From an uncultured Verrucomicrobium sp. (GTDB lineage Bacteria; Verrucomicrobiota; Verrucomicrobiia; Methylacidiphilales; GAS474): a stretch of DNA of 14,065 nucleotides. Below the pieces are notes generated by a model. That model was not told the origin of the DNA and did no database searches. It saw only the letters and a list, made by a program, of their open reading frames with translations. The translations under genes and the position numbers were made by a program. Shown here piece after piece: positions 7,385 through 14,065 of the stretch. The DNA lies in the NCBI GenBank assembly GCA_903889845.1, contig CAISZB010000037.1, positions 1 to 14,065 on the forward strand. Direction: 5' to 3'. Within the stretch, counting starts at the first letter, position 1. Every line of letters starts with the position of its first letter.

Positions 7385-8617
7385 ATGTTCTTCAGGAATT
7401 ATCCGAATATCATCGTGGCGATGGAAGTGGGCAGCAGCAAGGTGGCTGTGGCCGTGTCGGAGCAGCGTGCGGACGGCTCCCTCGTCCTCCTAGGCGTCGG
7501 CGAGGCGAAGACGAGCGGCGTCCGCAAGTGCGAGATCGTCAACTTCGAGTACGCGAAGCAGAGCATCTCCCACGCGCTGAAGGACGCCGAGGAGAAGACC
7601 GACGTCGAGATTTCCGAGGTCTACCTGGCCCTCTCCGGCGCTCATATCCATTCGGAGAATGTCGAGTTGACGACGGCGATCCACAGCGAGGGGAACGAGA
7701 TTCTGCAGGAGCACCTCGACGACCTCGACGGGATGATCCGGCACCAGTCGTTGGAGCCGGGCTATTCCTTCATCCACGAGATCATCCGCCACTACCGCCT
7801 CGACGACGGCTCGACGGTGGAGAACCCGATCGGGCTCTCCTCCCGCCGCCTCTCCGCGGAATATCACCTGATCTCCGGCATCACGACGCGTCTTCAGACG
7901 ACGATCCGGTGCGTGAAGGAATTGGGCGTGAATGTGAAGGGCTTTGCCCTGGGGAGTCTGGCCACGGCGCAGGCGATCCTGACCGAGGCGCAGAAGCGGG
8001 AAGGGGCGATCATCGTGAATTGCGGCGCGGGTGCGACGGACTGGCTGGCCTACGAGGCGGGCGGGGTGATCGAGACGGGCGTGATCGCGGTCGGCGGGGA
8101 GCATTTGACCAACGACCTGGCCCTGGGGCTGAAGCTGCCGCCGCTCAAGGCGGAGGATTTGAAGCTGCGCCACGGGCGGGTCGATGCGGCCCCCGCGGGG
8201 GCGACGGAGACGGTGGTGATCCCCGGGGATTACAGCTTCGAGGAGCGGATCGTTCCGATGGAGAGCGTCCAGATGATCCTCAACGCCCGGCAGGAGGAGA
8301 CGCTCCGCATTGTGCTGGGGAAGCTTTCGGAGAAGCCCTTCTGGCCCCATTTCCGCGGGACGGTCCACTTCACCGGCGGGGCTTCGCGGATACCGGGGTT
8401 CCTGGAGCTGGCCTCGGAAATCTTCCCCGTTCCCGTCGCGCTGGCGATGCCGCTGCCCTTCGAGGGCGACCAGAGCCGGATTTCCCGGCCCGACCTCGCG
8501 ACGGTGACGGGCCTCCTCCGTTACGCCCAGATCGAGGACGCGAACACCGAGCCCGAGGGCTTCGGCTTCGGCAGCTTGCGGAAACTTTTCGCCGCGATGC
8601 GGCTCTTCTCCTTTTAA
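7385..8617 (+). CDS. ftsA: Cell division protein FtsA (actin-like membrane tether)
   Basis: Actin-family protein that ties FtsZ filaments to the inner membrane and recruits later divisome proteins. 410 aa. The subdomain order is clear: phosphate-1 loop VAMEVGSSKVAV (residues 11-22), the FtsA-specific 1C domain (VYLALSGAHIHSEN to NPIGLSSRRLSAEYHLISG), phosphate-2 loop VNCGAGATDW (211-220), VIAVGGEHLTNDLALGLKLP, KLRHGRV and the adenosine motif VHFTGGASRIPGF. The last 15 residues (396-410) form a basic, hydrophobic amphipathic helix, the membrane-targeting sequence. Two acidic residues usually conserved in the nucleotide site are changed: Asp to Glu14 in phosphate-1 and Asp to Asn212 in phosphate-2. 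ATG at 7385 has a good AAGGGGA ribosome-binding site. Same cluster as ftsZ, with a 37-nt gap. Confidence 0.94.
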   Translation: MFFRNYPNIIVAMEVGSSKVAVAVSEQRADGSLVLLGVGEAKTSGVRKCEIVNFEYAKQSISHALKDAEEKTDVEISEVYLALSGAHIHSENVELTTAIHSEGNEILQEHLDDLDGMIRHQSLEPGYSFIHEIIRHYRLDDGSTVENPIGLSSRRLSAEYHLISGITTRLQTTIRCVKELGVNVKGFALGSLATAQAILTEAQKREGAIIVNCGAGATDWLAYEAGGVIETGVIAVGGEHLTNDLALGLKLPPLKAEDLKLRHGRVDAAPAGATETVVIPGDYSFEERIVPMESVQMILNARQEETLRIVLGKLSEKPFWPHFRGTVHFTGGASRIPGFLELASEIFPVPVALAMPLPFEGDQSRISRPDLATVTGLLRYAQIEDANTEPEGFGFGSLRKLFAAMRLFSF

Positions 8618-8654
8618 GACAAAAAGTGGTCTATCAACCCCAGAGGACACCCCT

Positions 8655-10040
8655 ATGATCGAATTGGTTCAGGATGAGTCGGAACGGAATGGCGGCGCCG
8701 AGGAAGCGCCTGCGACGGTGATCGGGCTCGGTCAGGCCGGCATTCATGTCGTTGACCAGCTGGTGATGCGCGGGCGGGAGCGCTTCGAAGCAATCGCGCT
8801 CGACGCGGACAGTGTCTCGGTCGACGGCTCCATCGCGCCGGAGAAGGCGACGCTGGGGCTCGGACTCTGCCGTGGCCTCGGGTGCTACGGCGACCTGGCC
8901 CTGGGCCGCGCCGTCTGGAAGAGCGAGGCGGAGCGTCTGCAGACCCGGCTGGGCGAGGTGCGCCAGGCGGTCCTGGCCCTGGGCCTCGGCGGCGGGGCGG
9001 GATCGGCCCTGGCGGTCGAGACGGTGAAGGCGATCAAGCGGAACGAGGGGCGCGTGGTGGTCGTCGCCTCGCTGCCCTTCGCCTTTGAGCCCTCGGCGCG
9101 GCAGAGCGCGGCCCGCCGGGTCCTGGCGGAGTTGCGCAACGCCGCCGACGCGGTTCTCGTCTTTTCCGCCGACCGGGCCGAGGCGTGGGAGGAATCGAAG
9201 CAGAATATCCGCAAGGGGCTCCACGGCGTCAACCTGGCGATGGCCCGGGCCGTCGAGGCCGCCGCGCAGATCCTGGCTTCCGGCGGGATGAATTCGATTT
9301 CCTTCGCCGACCTCCGCAGCCTCTATGGGCGCTTCGGGGAAGGGGAGTTCCGGGAGAACTGCTGGCTGGGCCGGGGTGAGGCGAACGTGAGCGAAGGACA
9401 GGGCCTCGAAGCTCTCGTCGCGCAGGTTCTCTCCAGCCCCCTCCTCGATGGCGGGGCGGTTTTCGAAGCGGGCAAGGCCGATTCCGGCATGGCCTGCCTC
9501 ATGACCGGCCACGAATTTTCCCTGACCGACCTGAAGGTCCTGCGCCGGGAACTGGAAGCGGCGCTGCCGAAGGGGTTCCCGCTCACCTTCGGTACCCGGA
9601 CGCTCGACCGGCACGAGGGGCGGCTTTCCCTCTCCCTGCTCCTGGCCTCGACGCGCCCGCAGTTGGTCCCCGAGGTCCGGACGGAAGAACCGATGCCCGA
9701 GCCTCAGCCCATGAAGATCGAGGTGCCCGCGCCGGTTTCCATGCCCCTTCCGGCGAAGGTGAAGCCGACTCCCGCGCCCGTGGCGATGCCGGAGCCGGTT
9801 GTGGCGGTGGCGCCCGTTCCCGTTTCTGCCCCTGCCTTGGCTGTCGCCGAGGAGCGGAACCTGGCGCCTGTCGATACCGCCGTTCGCCGGACGAAGTCGC
9901 CGAAGCCAGTGAAGCAGGAGGAATTGCCCTTCGAGGGAGGAAGTCGGGGCCGCTTCGAGAACAGCTCCGAGACGATCTACAACGGGGAAAACCTCGACCA
10001 GCCGACGTTCCTGCGGCGGCGGATGGCGGTGAAGGAGTAA
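8655..10040 (+). CDS. ftsZ: Divergent FtsZ, tubulin-like division protein with degenerate GTPase motifs
   Basis: 461 aa, longer than the usual ~380. Position after ftsA, overall fold pattern and C-terminus identify it as FtsZ, the division-ring protein. The N-terminal glycine loop is VIGLGQAGIHVV (22-33) where FtsZ normally has GVGGGGGNAV. CRGLGCYGDLALGRAV matches the T3 region. The tubulin signature GGGTGTG reads GGGAGSA (112-118). FAFEPSARQSAARRVLAELRNAADAVLVF matches the T5/T6 region. The T7 loop, usually NxDFAD, reads SISFAD (214-219), so Asn and the first Asp are both Ser while the last Asp (219) stays. The C-terminal domain follows (SSPLLDGG, FSLTDL, LTFGTRTLD). A Pro/Ala/Val-rich linker covers about 330-445, and a conserved FtsA-binding peptide NLDQPTFLRRR is at 446-456. 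ATG at 8655 has AGAGGA upstream. GTP binding or turnover is probably weakened; a second canonical FtsZ could exist elsewhere. Confidence 0.88.
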   Translation: MIELVQDESERNGGAEEAPATVIGLGQAGIHVVDQLVMRGRERFEAIALDADSVSVDGSIAPEKATLGLGLCRGLGCYGDLALGRAVWKSEAERLQTRLGEVRQAVLALGLGGGAGSALAVETVKAIKRNEGRVVVVASLPFAFEPSARQSAARRVLAELRNAADAVLVFSADRAEAWEESKQNIRKGLHGVNLAMARAVEAAAQILASGGMNSISFADLRSLYGRFGEGEFRENCWLGRGEANVSEGQGLEALVAQVLSSPLLDGGAVFEAGKADSGMACLMTGHEFSLTDLKVLRRELEAALPKGFPLTFGTRTLDRHEGRLSLSLLLASTRPQLVPEVRTEEPMPEPQPMKIEVPAPVSMPLPAKVKPTPAPVAMPEPVVAVAPVPVSAPALAVAEERNLAPVDTAVRRTKSPKPVKQEELPFEGGSRGRFENSSETIYNGENLDQPTFLRRRMAVKE

Positions 10041-10108
10041 GTTCGCCCCAATATTCCCTCTTTCCAATCCGGATCGCCTCTCTTAGTTTTGGGGATTCCC
10101 CTCGTCCC

Positions 10109-11617
10109 ATGACTAAGAAACCGTCCGAGAAGGTTCTCGATAAGATTGCCGTAAAGCCTCCCGAGAGCGCCGCGCCCGCCGAAGCCGCCGTCGCCCGCCA
10201 GAGTCAGAAGCTCCTCGTCATCGACGACGAGAAGGATGTCCATTATTCCTTCAAACGCCTCCTGGAGGCGGAGGGTGCCCAGGCGACCCCGATCCAGGTC
10301 CTCAGCGCGGAATCGGGCGACGAGGGGCTGAAGATCCTCAAGCAGCAGCCGGTCGATGTCGTCGTCATGGATATCCGGATGGGGAACCAGAACGGCCTGG
10401 AGACCCTGAAGCAGATCCGGCAGATCACCTCGAAGCAGGTCGTCATCATGATGACGGCCTACGGCACCTCCCAGACGGCGATCGAGGCGATGAAGCTGGG
10501 TGCCTACGACTATATCCTGAAGCCCTTCGACATCGGGCAGTTGAAGGAGCTCCTCCACCGGGCGCTGGAGGCGGCCCGGATGATGCGTGCCGAGGTGGCC
10601 CCGCCGCCCGTCGCCAAGCTCGCACCGGGGGAGACGCAGACGATCGTCGGCAACGCGCCCGCGATGCAGGCCGTCTACAAGATCATCGGGCAGGTGGCAC
10701 CGACGAATACCACCGTCCTTATCACCGGAGAGAGCGGCACCGGGAAGGAGATGATCGCCCGTGCGATCTACCAGAACAGCCCGCGGAACAATAAGCTCTT
10801 CATCGCGATCAACTGCACGGCGATCCCGGAGAACCTGCTGGAGAGCGAGCTCTTCGGCCACGAGCGCGGCTCCTTCACCGGGGCGATGAACCAACGCATC
10901 GGCAAATTCGAGCTGGGCGACGGCGGCACGATCTTTCTCGACGAAATCGGCGACATGCCGCTGACCACGCAGGCGAAGATCCTCCGTGTCCTCCAGGAGG
11001 GCGAGATCTGCCGCCTGGGGAACAACGACCCGATTAAGACCGACGTCCGGATCATCGCTGCGACGAACAAGGACCTGGCCGAGGCGGTGAAGAGTCGGGA
11101 GTTCCGCGAGGATCTTTTCTACCGCCTCAACGTCGTGAACCTCCACCTGCCGCGCCTCTCCGAGCGGCGGAGCGACATCCCGGCCCTCGTCGCTTATTTC
11201 CTCCAGAAGCACCGGGCGAAGAACCCGAGCGGGCCGCTTCAGGTCACCCCTGACGCGTTGGAGGCCCTGGCCGCCCACGACTGGCCGGGGAACGTCCGCG
11301 AGCTGGAGAATGTCATCCAGCGGGCGATGGTCTTCGCCACGGGGGCCTCGATCCAGATCGCCCACCTGCCGGAGGCCATCGTCGAGCGCGGCGGACGGGC
11401 GAAGGCCCAGCCCTCGACGGATGAGCTCCTTTTTCCCGTCGTCGGCAACCTGCTGACGGCGCTGCGGAGCGGTTCCGGGACGACGCTGGCCGACTTCGAA
11501 CGGGAGGTGGCCCGCCGCGCGCTGGAGGAGGCGGGGGGCGACGAGAAGGAGGCGGCCGATTTGCTCGGCCTCGCTCCCGCCGAGTTCAAGAAGGTCCTGG
11601 CAGGGAAGGGGAAGTAA
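10109..11617 (+). CDS. NtrC-family sigma-54-dependent response regulator
   Basis: 502 aa activator of sigma-54 promoters. After a ~33-residue Ala/Pro-rich lead, a receiver domain spans about 34-155: acidic pair Asp39/Asp40 in LLVIDDEKD, phospho-acceptor Asp88 in VVVMDIRM, MMTAYG and LKPFD. The AAA+ domain covers about 175-415: IVGNAPAMQAVYKII, Walker A GESGTGKE (207-214), SELFGHERGSFTGA with the sigma-54 contact loop GSFTGA (254-259; the commoner form is GAFTGA), Walker B GGTIFLDEIGDM, REDLFYRLNVV and WPGNVRELENVI. The C-terminus is a short Fis-type helix-turn-helix (RRALEEAGGDEKEAADLLGLAPAEFKKVL) with a rather unconventional recognition helix. No histidine kinase is in the window, so the signal is unknown. 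ATG at 10109 lacks a Shine-Dalgarno sequence. It probably starts a new transcription unit 68 nt after ftsZ. Confidence 0.93.
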   Translation: MTKKPSEKVLDKIAVKPPESAAPAEAAVARQSQKLLVIDDEKDVHYSFKRLLEAEGAQATPIQVLSAESGDEGLKILKQQPVDVVVMDIRMGNQNGLETLKQIRQITSKQVVIMMTAYGTSQTAIEAMKLGAYDYILKPFDIGQLKELLHRALEAARMMRAEVAPPPVAKLAPGETQTIVGNAPAMQAVYKIIGQVAPTNTTVLITGESGTGKEMIARAIYQNSPRNNKLFIAINCTAIPENLLESELFGHERGSFTGAMNQRIGKFELGDGGTIFLDEIGDMPLTTQAKILRVLQEGEICRLGNNDPIKTDVRIIAATNKDLAEAVKSREFREDLFYRLNVVNLHLPRLSERRSDIPALVAYFLQKHRAKNPSGPLQVTPDALEALAAHDWPGNVRELENVIQRAMVFATGASIQIAHLPEAIVERGGRAKAQPSTDELLFPVVGNLLTALRSGSGTTLADFEREVARRALEEAGGDEKEAADLLGLAPAEFKKVLAGKGK

Positions 11618-11638
11618 TCACGGGGAGTTGGGGGGGGC

Positions 11639-12355
11639 GTGCGCTTTCTTTTTTCAACGGTCATTTTGATTTTGGCGGGGTGGGCGGTTTATTCTCCTTC
11701 CCGGGCCGAGGCCCGGGATCGGGATTTTGCCTTCGTCGATCCGGCGGGGATCGATCTCCGTTTTCTCGGCAATCCCCCGGGTTCCGCCGAGGAACGGGCC
11801 GAGATCGGTACGCTTCTTTTCCTGCAGAACGGGCGGACGCCCGAGGCCGTAGTGCGGATCGCGGCGGAGGGGAAATTGACGCTCGACGCCTTCGGTGGTT
11901 CCGTCGGGCCGTGGTGCGTCGCGGCGTCCCTGCCGAAAACAGCTTCCCTCCTCGCCTCGGTGCGGGGTGACGTGGAGCGCGCGGCGCAGCGGGGGAAGGG
12001 ATTATGGGGGCGGACCTTCCCGGCGCGGGAGGACCGGCGCATCCATCCTGCGGTGGCGCTTCCTCCGGGGTCTTCCTATCCCTGCACCGTGGCGGCGGTG
12101 GGTACGGTCTGGGGCTTCGTCCTCGGGGAGCTTCTTCCGGACTCCCGCCCGAAACTTTTCCAGCGCGCTGCCGAGATTGGAGACGATCAGGCCCTGGGCG
12201 GACTGTGCTACCCCTCCGATGTGATCGCGGGAAGGAAGTTGGGGGTCGAATTCATGCGGCTTCTCCTGGCCGATCCCGGATTTCAGGCGGCACTGGAGGA
12301 GGCCCGGGCGGAGGTCGCCGCCGCCGCGAAGGCGGCTCCTGCCATCAAGCCCTGA
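11639..12355 (+). CDS. Secreted class A acid-phosphatase-fold (PAP2) protein, catalytic residues lost
   Basis: 238 aa from GTG at 11639, typical of class A non-specific acid phosphatases (PhoN type). Residues 1-25 are a signal peptide with a hydrophobic core and a likely AEA cleavage site. The body follows the family: LGNPPGSAEERAEIGTLLFLQNGRTPEAV, FGGSVGPW, then the motif region. The family motif K-x6-RP, PSGH, SR-x5-H-x3-D is eroded. K120 stays but the Arg of RP is F127; PSGH reads PCTV (148-151), removing one essential His; SR reads DQ (183-184); the nucleophile His is Cys190; only the final Asp194 stays. The scaffold around it (GTVWGFVLGELLP, IGDDQALGG, YPSDVIAGRKLG) is well kept, so this looks like a selected pseudo-enzyme and not a decaying gene. 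It lies 21 nt after the regulator, probably co-transcribed. The start has a G-rich upstream tract, GGGGAGTTGGGGGGGG. Confidence 0.85.
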   Translation: MRFLFSTVILILAGWAVYSPSRAEARDRDFAFVDPAGIDLRFLGNPPGSAEERAEIGTLLFLQNGRTPEAVVRIAAEGKLTLDAFGGSVGPWCVAASLPKTASLLASVRGDVERAAQRGKGLWGRTFPAREDRRIHPAVALPPGSSYPCTVAAVGTVWGFVLGELLPDSRPKLFQRAAEIGDDQALGGLCYPSDVIAGRKLGVEFMRLLLADPGFQAALEEARAEVAAAAKAAPAIKP

Positions 12356-12362
12356 TCCTGAA

Positions 12363-13991
12363 TCAGTTGACCCGCTGGAAGAAGTAGATGCCGTCCTGCT
12401 CGGGGTCGAGACTCTGGGGCTGGCGGAAGGTCCGCCAGAAGAGCTCGGGCCGGTGGGCGTCGTGGCCGGGGAAGAGGATCTGCCCGACGGGCCGGTATTG
12501 GAGGCCCTGCGACTGCCAGGCGGCGAGGATTTGCCGGAGGGAGACGATCGTGGGCCCCAGCGCGACGATGTAATCGGGCGGAATCCTTCCCAAATAGTGG
12601 ATCGGCGGGAGATCTCGCAGTTCGGGGTTTTTCGGCGGGTCTTCGACCTGCCACGCGTAGATCGCGTGGGGGGCGTGGAACATGAGCGGGTAGGCGGCGT
12701 AGTTCGGAAGGGCCCAGACGGAGGCCTCCGGGGGGACGTTCTCGTTGATCCAGCGGGAGGCCAGGGTGTAGGGGTCGTCGGGTGGAGAGAGGAGTTCCTC
12801 CGCGTAGAGCGCGGGGGTGGAGTGGAAGCTTTCACTCGGTAGGTTTCCCTGGGGGACAAGGAGGTTGAAGAGGTTTGTCCCGAAGGCGAGGAGGGCCAGG
12901 ACGATGGCGGCTGGCCGGTTCCATGTGCCGACGCGGTACAGGAGGGTGACTTCGAGGAGGAGGAAGAGGGGGATGAGGGGGACGAGGTAGCGGATGTCGG
13001 CGACCTGGGAGCCCCAGAGGTCCTGCGGGGAGACGGCGGAGATGAAGGCCGTGTAGAGGAGGGCGGCGCGGGCCCCGCGCAGGAGGAGCCGGTCCCGCAG
13101 CCAGAGGCCGACGGGGAGGGCGGCCAGGAAGAGGAGGCCGGAGAAAAACTCGCACCGGTTCATGTCCCGCCAGTTCCAGAGGAAGAGGGTGCCGAAGTGT
13201 TCCAAGAAGCCTGCCCTGTTCCTTCGGGCGGCTTCGGCCCCATGCAAGGTGGCGAGGGGGTTCCAGACGAGGGCGACGAGGACGATCCCGACGGCGGCGG
13301 GGAGGAAGAGGCGCAGAAGATCGCGCGGGGGGATCGGCGCCGTTTTCCGGTGCCAGCACAGCCAATCGATGCCGAGGCAGAGGAAGAGGGCGGCGGCGTT
13401 CATCGGGTTCGAGGCGAAGAGAAGGACGGCGCAGAGGGGAAGGAGGGCCTTTCTCCACGGGGAATCGTCTCCCTTTCGTGTGAGCCACAGGTAGGCGAGG
13501 AGGGTAGAGAAGAAGAGGGTGGGCGCGTAATAGCGGCATTGGCGGAAATAGAGGAGCAGGGAGACATTCCCCAGGATGGCGGCGGCGGAGAGGGCCTGGG
13601 CGAAGGGGGGGACGCCGCGTCGCACCATCGCACGCCAGGAGAGGACAGCGAGGGCGAGGCCGAAGGCGGCGAAGGGGAGGCGGACGGCCCCGGCCTCGGC
13701 CCCGAAGAGGGCGAGGAAGGGGGCGGCGAGGTAGGACTGGAGGGGGGGCTCCATCCGTTCGCAGAAGTGGCGGAGGTTGATGCCGCCGTCGTAGGCGACG
13801 AGGTTGTGGCCGATCCGGGCGGTGGTGTCCCCCGTGGCGAGGATGCCCTGGGCGTGGAGGGCGGTCTCCGCCTCGTCGCTCCACAGCGCGTAGTGGCCGA
13901 GGCGGAAGAAGAGCAGGAAGGCGAGGAGGAGGAGGACGAGAGCGGGAAAAAGAAAACCCCGTTCCGAAAGGATTTTCGGAACGGGGATCAT
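12363..13991 (-). CDS. GT-C fold integral membrane glycosyltransferase (ArnT/PMT-like)
   Basis: 542 aa polytopic protein with about ten or more hydrophobic helices and a soluble C-terminal part (about 400-542). Features of polyprenyl-phosphate-sugar-dependent GT-C enzymes: an acidic pair just after the first helix (Asp39-Glu40 in WSDEAETA), MEPPLQSYLAAPFLALFG, RQCRYYAPTLFFSTLLAYLWL and DIRYLVPLIPLFLLLE. Such enzymes move a sugar from a lipid-phosphate donor to lipid or protein at the outer face of the inner membrane; donor and acceptor cannot be read from sequence. It converges on the phosphatase-fold gene with 7 nt between the stops. The only standard start that keeps the Asp-Glu motif is ATG at 13991; it has no Shine-Dalgarno sequence and lies just before a terminator hairpin that overlaps codons 2-12. 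Confidence 0.85.
   Translation of the reverse strand: MIPVPKILSERGFLFPALVLLLLAFLLFFRLGHYALWSDEAETALHAQGILATGDTTARIGHNLVAYDGGINLRHFCERMEPPLQSYLAAPFLALFGAEAGAVRLPFAAFGLALAVLSWRAMVRRGVPPFAQALSAAAILGNVSLLLYFRQCRYYAPTLFFSTLLAYLWLTRKGDDSPWRKALLPLCAVLLFASNPMNAAALFLCLGIDWLCWHRKTAPIPPRDLLRLFLPAAVGIVLVALVWNPLATLHGAEAARRNRAGFLEHFGTLFLWNWRDMNRCEFFSGLLFLAALPVGLWLRDRLLLRGARAALLYTAFISAVSPQDLWGSQVADIRYLVPLIPLFLLLEVTLLYRVGTWNRPAAIVLALLAFGTNLFNLLVPQGNLPSESFHSTPALYAEELLSPPDDPYTLASRWINENVPPEASVWALPNYAAYPLMFHAPHAIYAWQVEDPPKNPELRDLPPIHYLGRIPPDYIVALGPTIVSLRQILAAWQSQGLQYRPVGQILFPGHDAHRPELFWRTFRQPQSLDPEQDGIYFFQRVN
13947..13986 (-). terminator. Rho-independent terminator overlapping the start of the glycosyltransferase
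   Basis: Perfect 13-bp stem: CCCCGTTCCGAAA (13957-13969) pairs with TTTCGGAACGGGG (13974-13986) around a 4-nt loop. Read on the - strand it is followed at once by TTTTCTTTTT (13956-13947), so it terminates - strand transcription; on + there is no T tract. It starts about 31 nt after the stop of the putative gene ending at 14018, the expected place for that gene's terminator. Confidence 0.85.
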
Positions 13992-14017
13992 GGGCCGGAA
14001 GCGCGGGGATGGAACGA

Positions 14018-14065
14018 CTAGGCCCCGGCGGGCGCACCCTGCAGGCCGGGGAGGAGGCCGTCGTC
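14018..14065 (-). CDS. 3' end of an unidentified gene
   Basis: On the - strand the window edge opens with 15 codons, DDGLLPGLQGAPAGA, then TAG at 14018. The downstream intrinsic terminator (13986-13947) supports this as a real gene end. Too short to identify. Confidence 0.45.
   Translation of the reverse strand, partial: DDGLLPGLQGAPAGA

Noticed and set aside
10046..10104. CCCCAA/TTGGGG pairing and GGGGATTCCCC in the gap after ftsZ as a terminator or operator
   Set aside because: The stems are 5-6 bp, one with a 37-nt loop and the other with a 1-nt centre, and there is no T tract; not enough to call.
12352..12366. Small hairpin CTGAT-CCTGA-ATCAG between the convergent stops
   Set aside because: The stem is only 5 bp and no T tract follows on either strand; it mostly reflects two facing stop codons.
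13197..14021. A 274-codon + strand frame rich in Glu and Gly
   Set aside because: It is antisense to the glycosyltransferase; its composition mirrors the Leu/Pro-rich membrane helices read backwards.
1..14065. tRNA, rRNA, insertion sequences, phage genes or CRISPR arrays
   Set aside because: Read for but not seen; apart from short gaps (at most 68 nt) the window is filled by protein genes.

Overview
The window is a GC-rich bacterial chromosome segment carrying the 3' half of a division and cell-wall (dcw) cluster on the + strand, followed by a short accessory stretch. The best guess for the host is Verrucomicrobiota. The grounds are the gene order ftsW-murG-murC-murB-ddl-ftsQ-ftsA-ftsZ, with murC and murB fused into one reading frame (a MurB/MurC fusion enzyme is known from Verrucomicrobium spinosum), and an acid-phosphatase relative of the sort common in that phylum. 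The assignment is inferred from gene content only.

Layout. Positions 1-873 hold the 3' part of a membrane-anchored protein with two LysM domains. From 937 to 10040 run ftsW, murG, the murC-murB fusion, ddl, ftsQ, ftsA and ftsZ, all on + and tightly packed. murG/murC overlap by 16 nt, murB/ddl by 4 nt (GTGA) and ddl/ftsQ by 1 nt (TGATG). After a 68-nt gap come an NtrC-type sigma-54 response regulator (10109-11617) and, 21 nt later, a secreted class A acid-phosphatase-fold protein (11639-12355). A GT-C membrane glycosyltransferase converges on it from the - strand (12363-13991). The window ends in what looks like the last 15 codons of another - strand gene, followed by a near-perfect intrinsic terminator.

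How the genes work together. MurB and MurC (one polypeptide) make UDP-MurNAc-L-Ala. Ddl supplies D-Ala-D-Ala. MurG finishes lipid II and FtsW polymerises it at the septum. FtsQ, FtsA and FtsZ form the divisome scaffold. The LysM protein probably holds peptidoglycan outside the membrane.

Most notable: (1) FtsZ has a degenerate GTP-binding signature and a T7 catalytic loop missing two of three key residues, yet keeps a textbook C-terminal FtsA-binding peptide; its partner FtsA also has altered nucleotide-site acidic residues. (2) The acid-phosphatase-fold protein is an intact secreted protein that has lost both catalytic histidines and most phosphate-binding residues, so it is probably a pseudo-enzyme. 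(3) A perfect 13-bp-stem terminator lies inside the first codons of the glycosyltransferase. (4) A G9 tract at the ddl/ftsQ junction would fuse the two proteins if slipped by one base.
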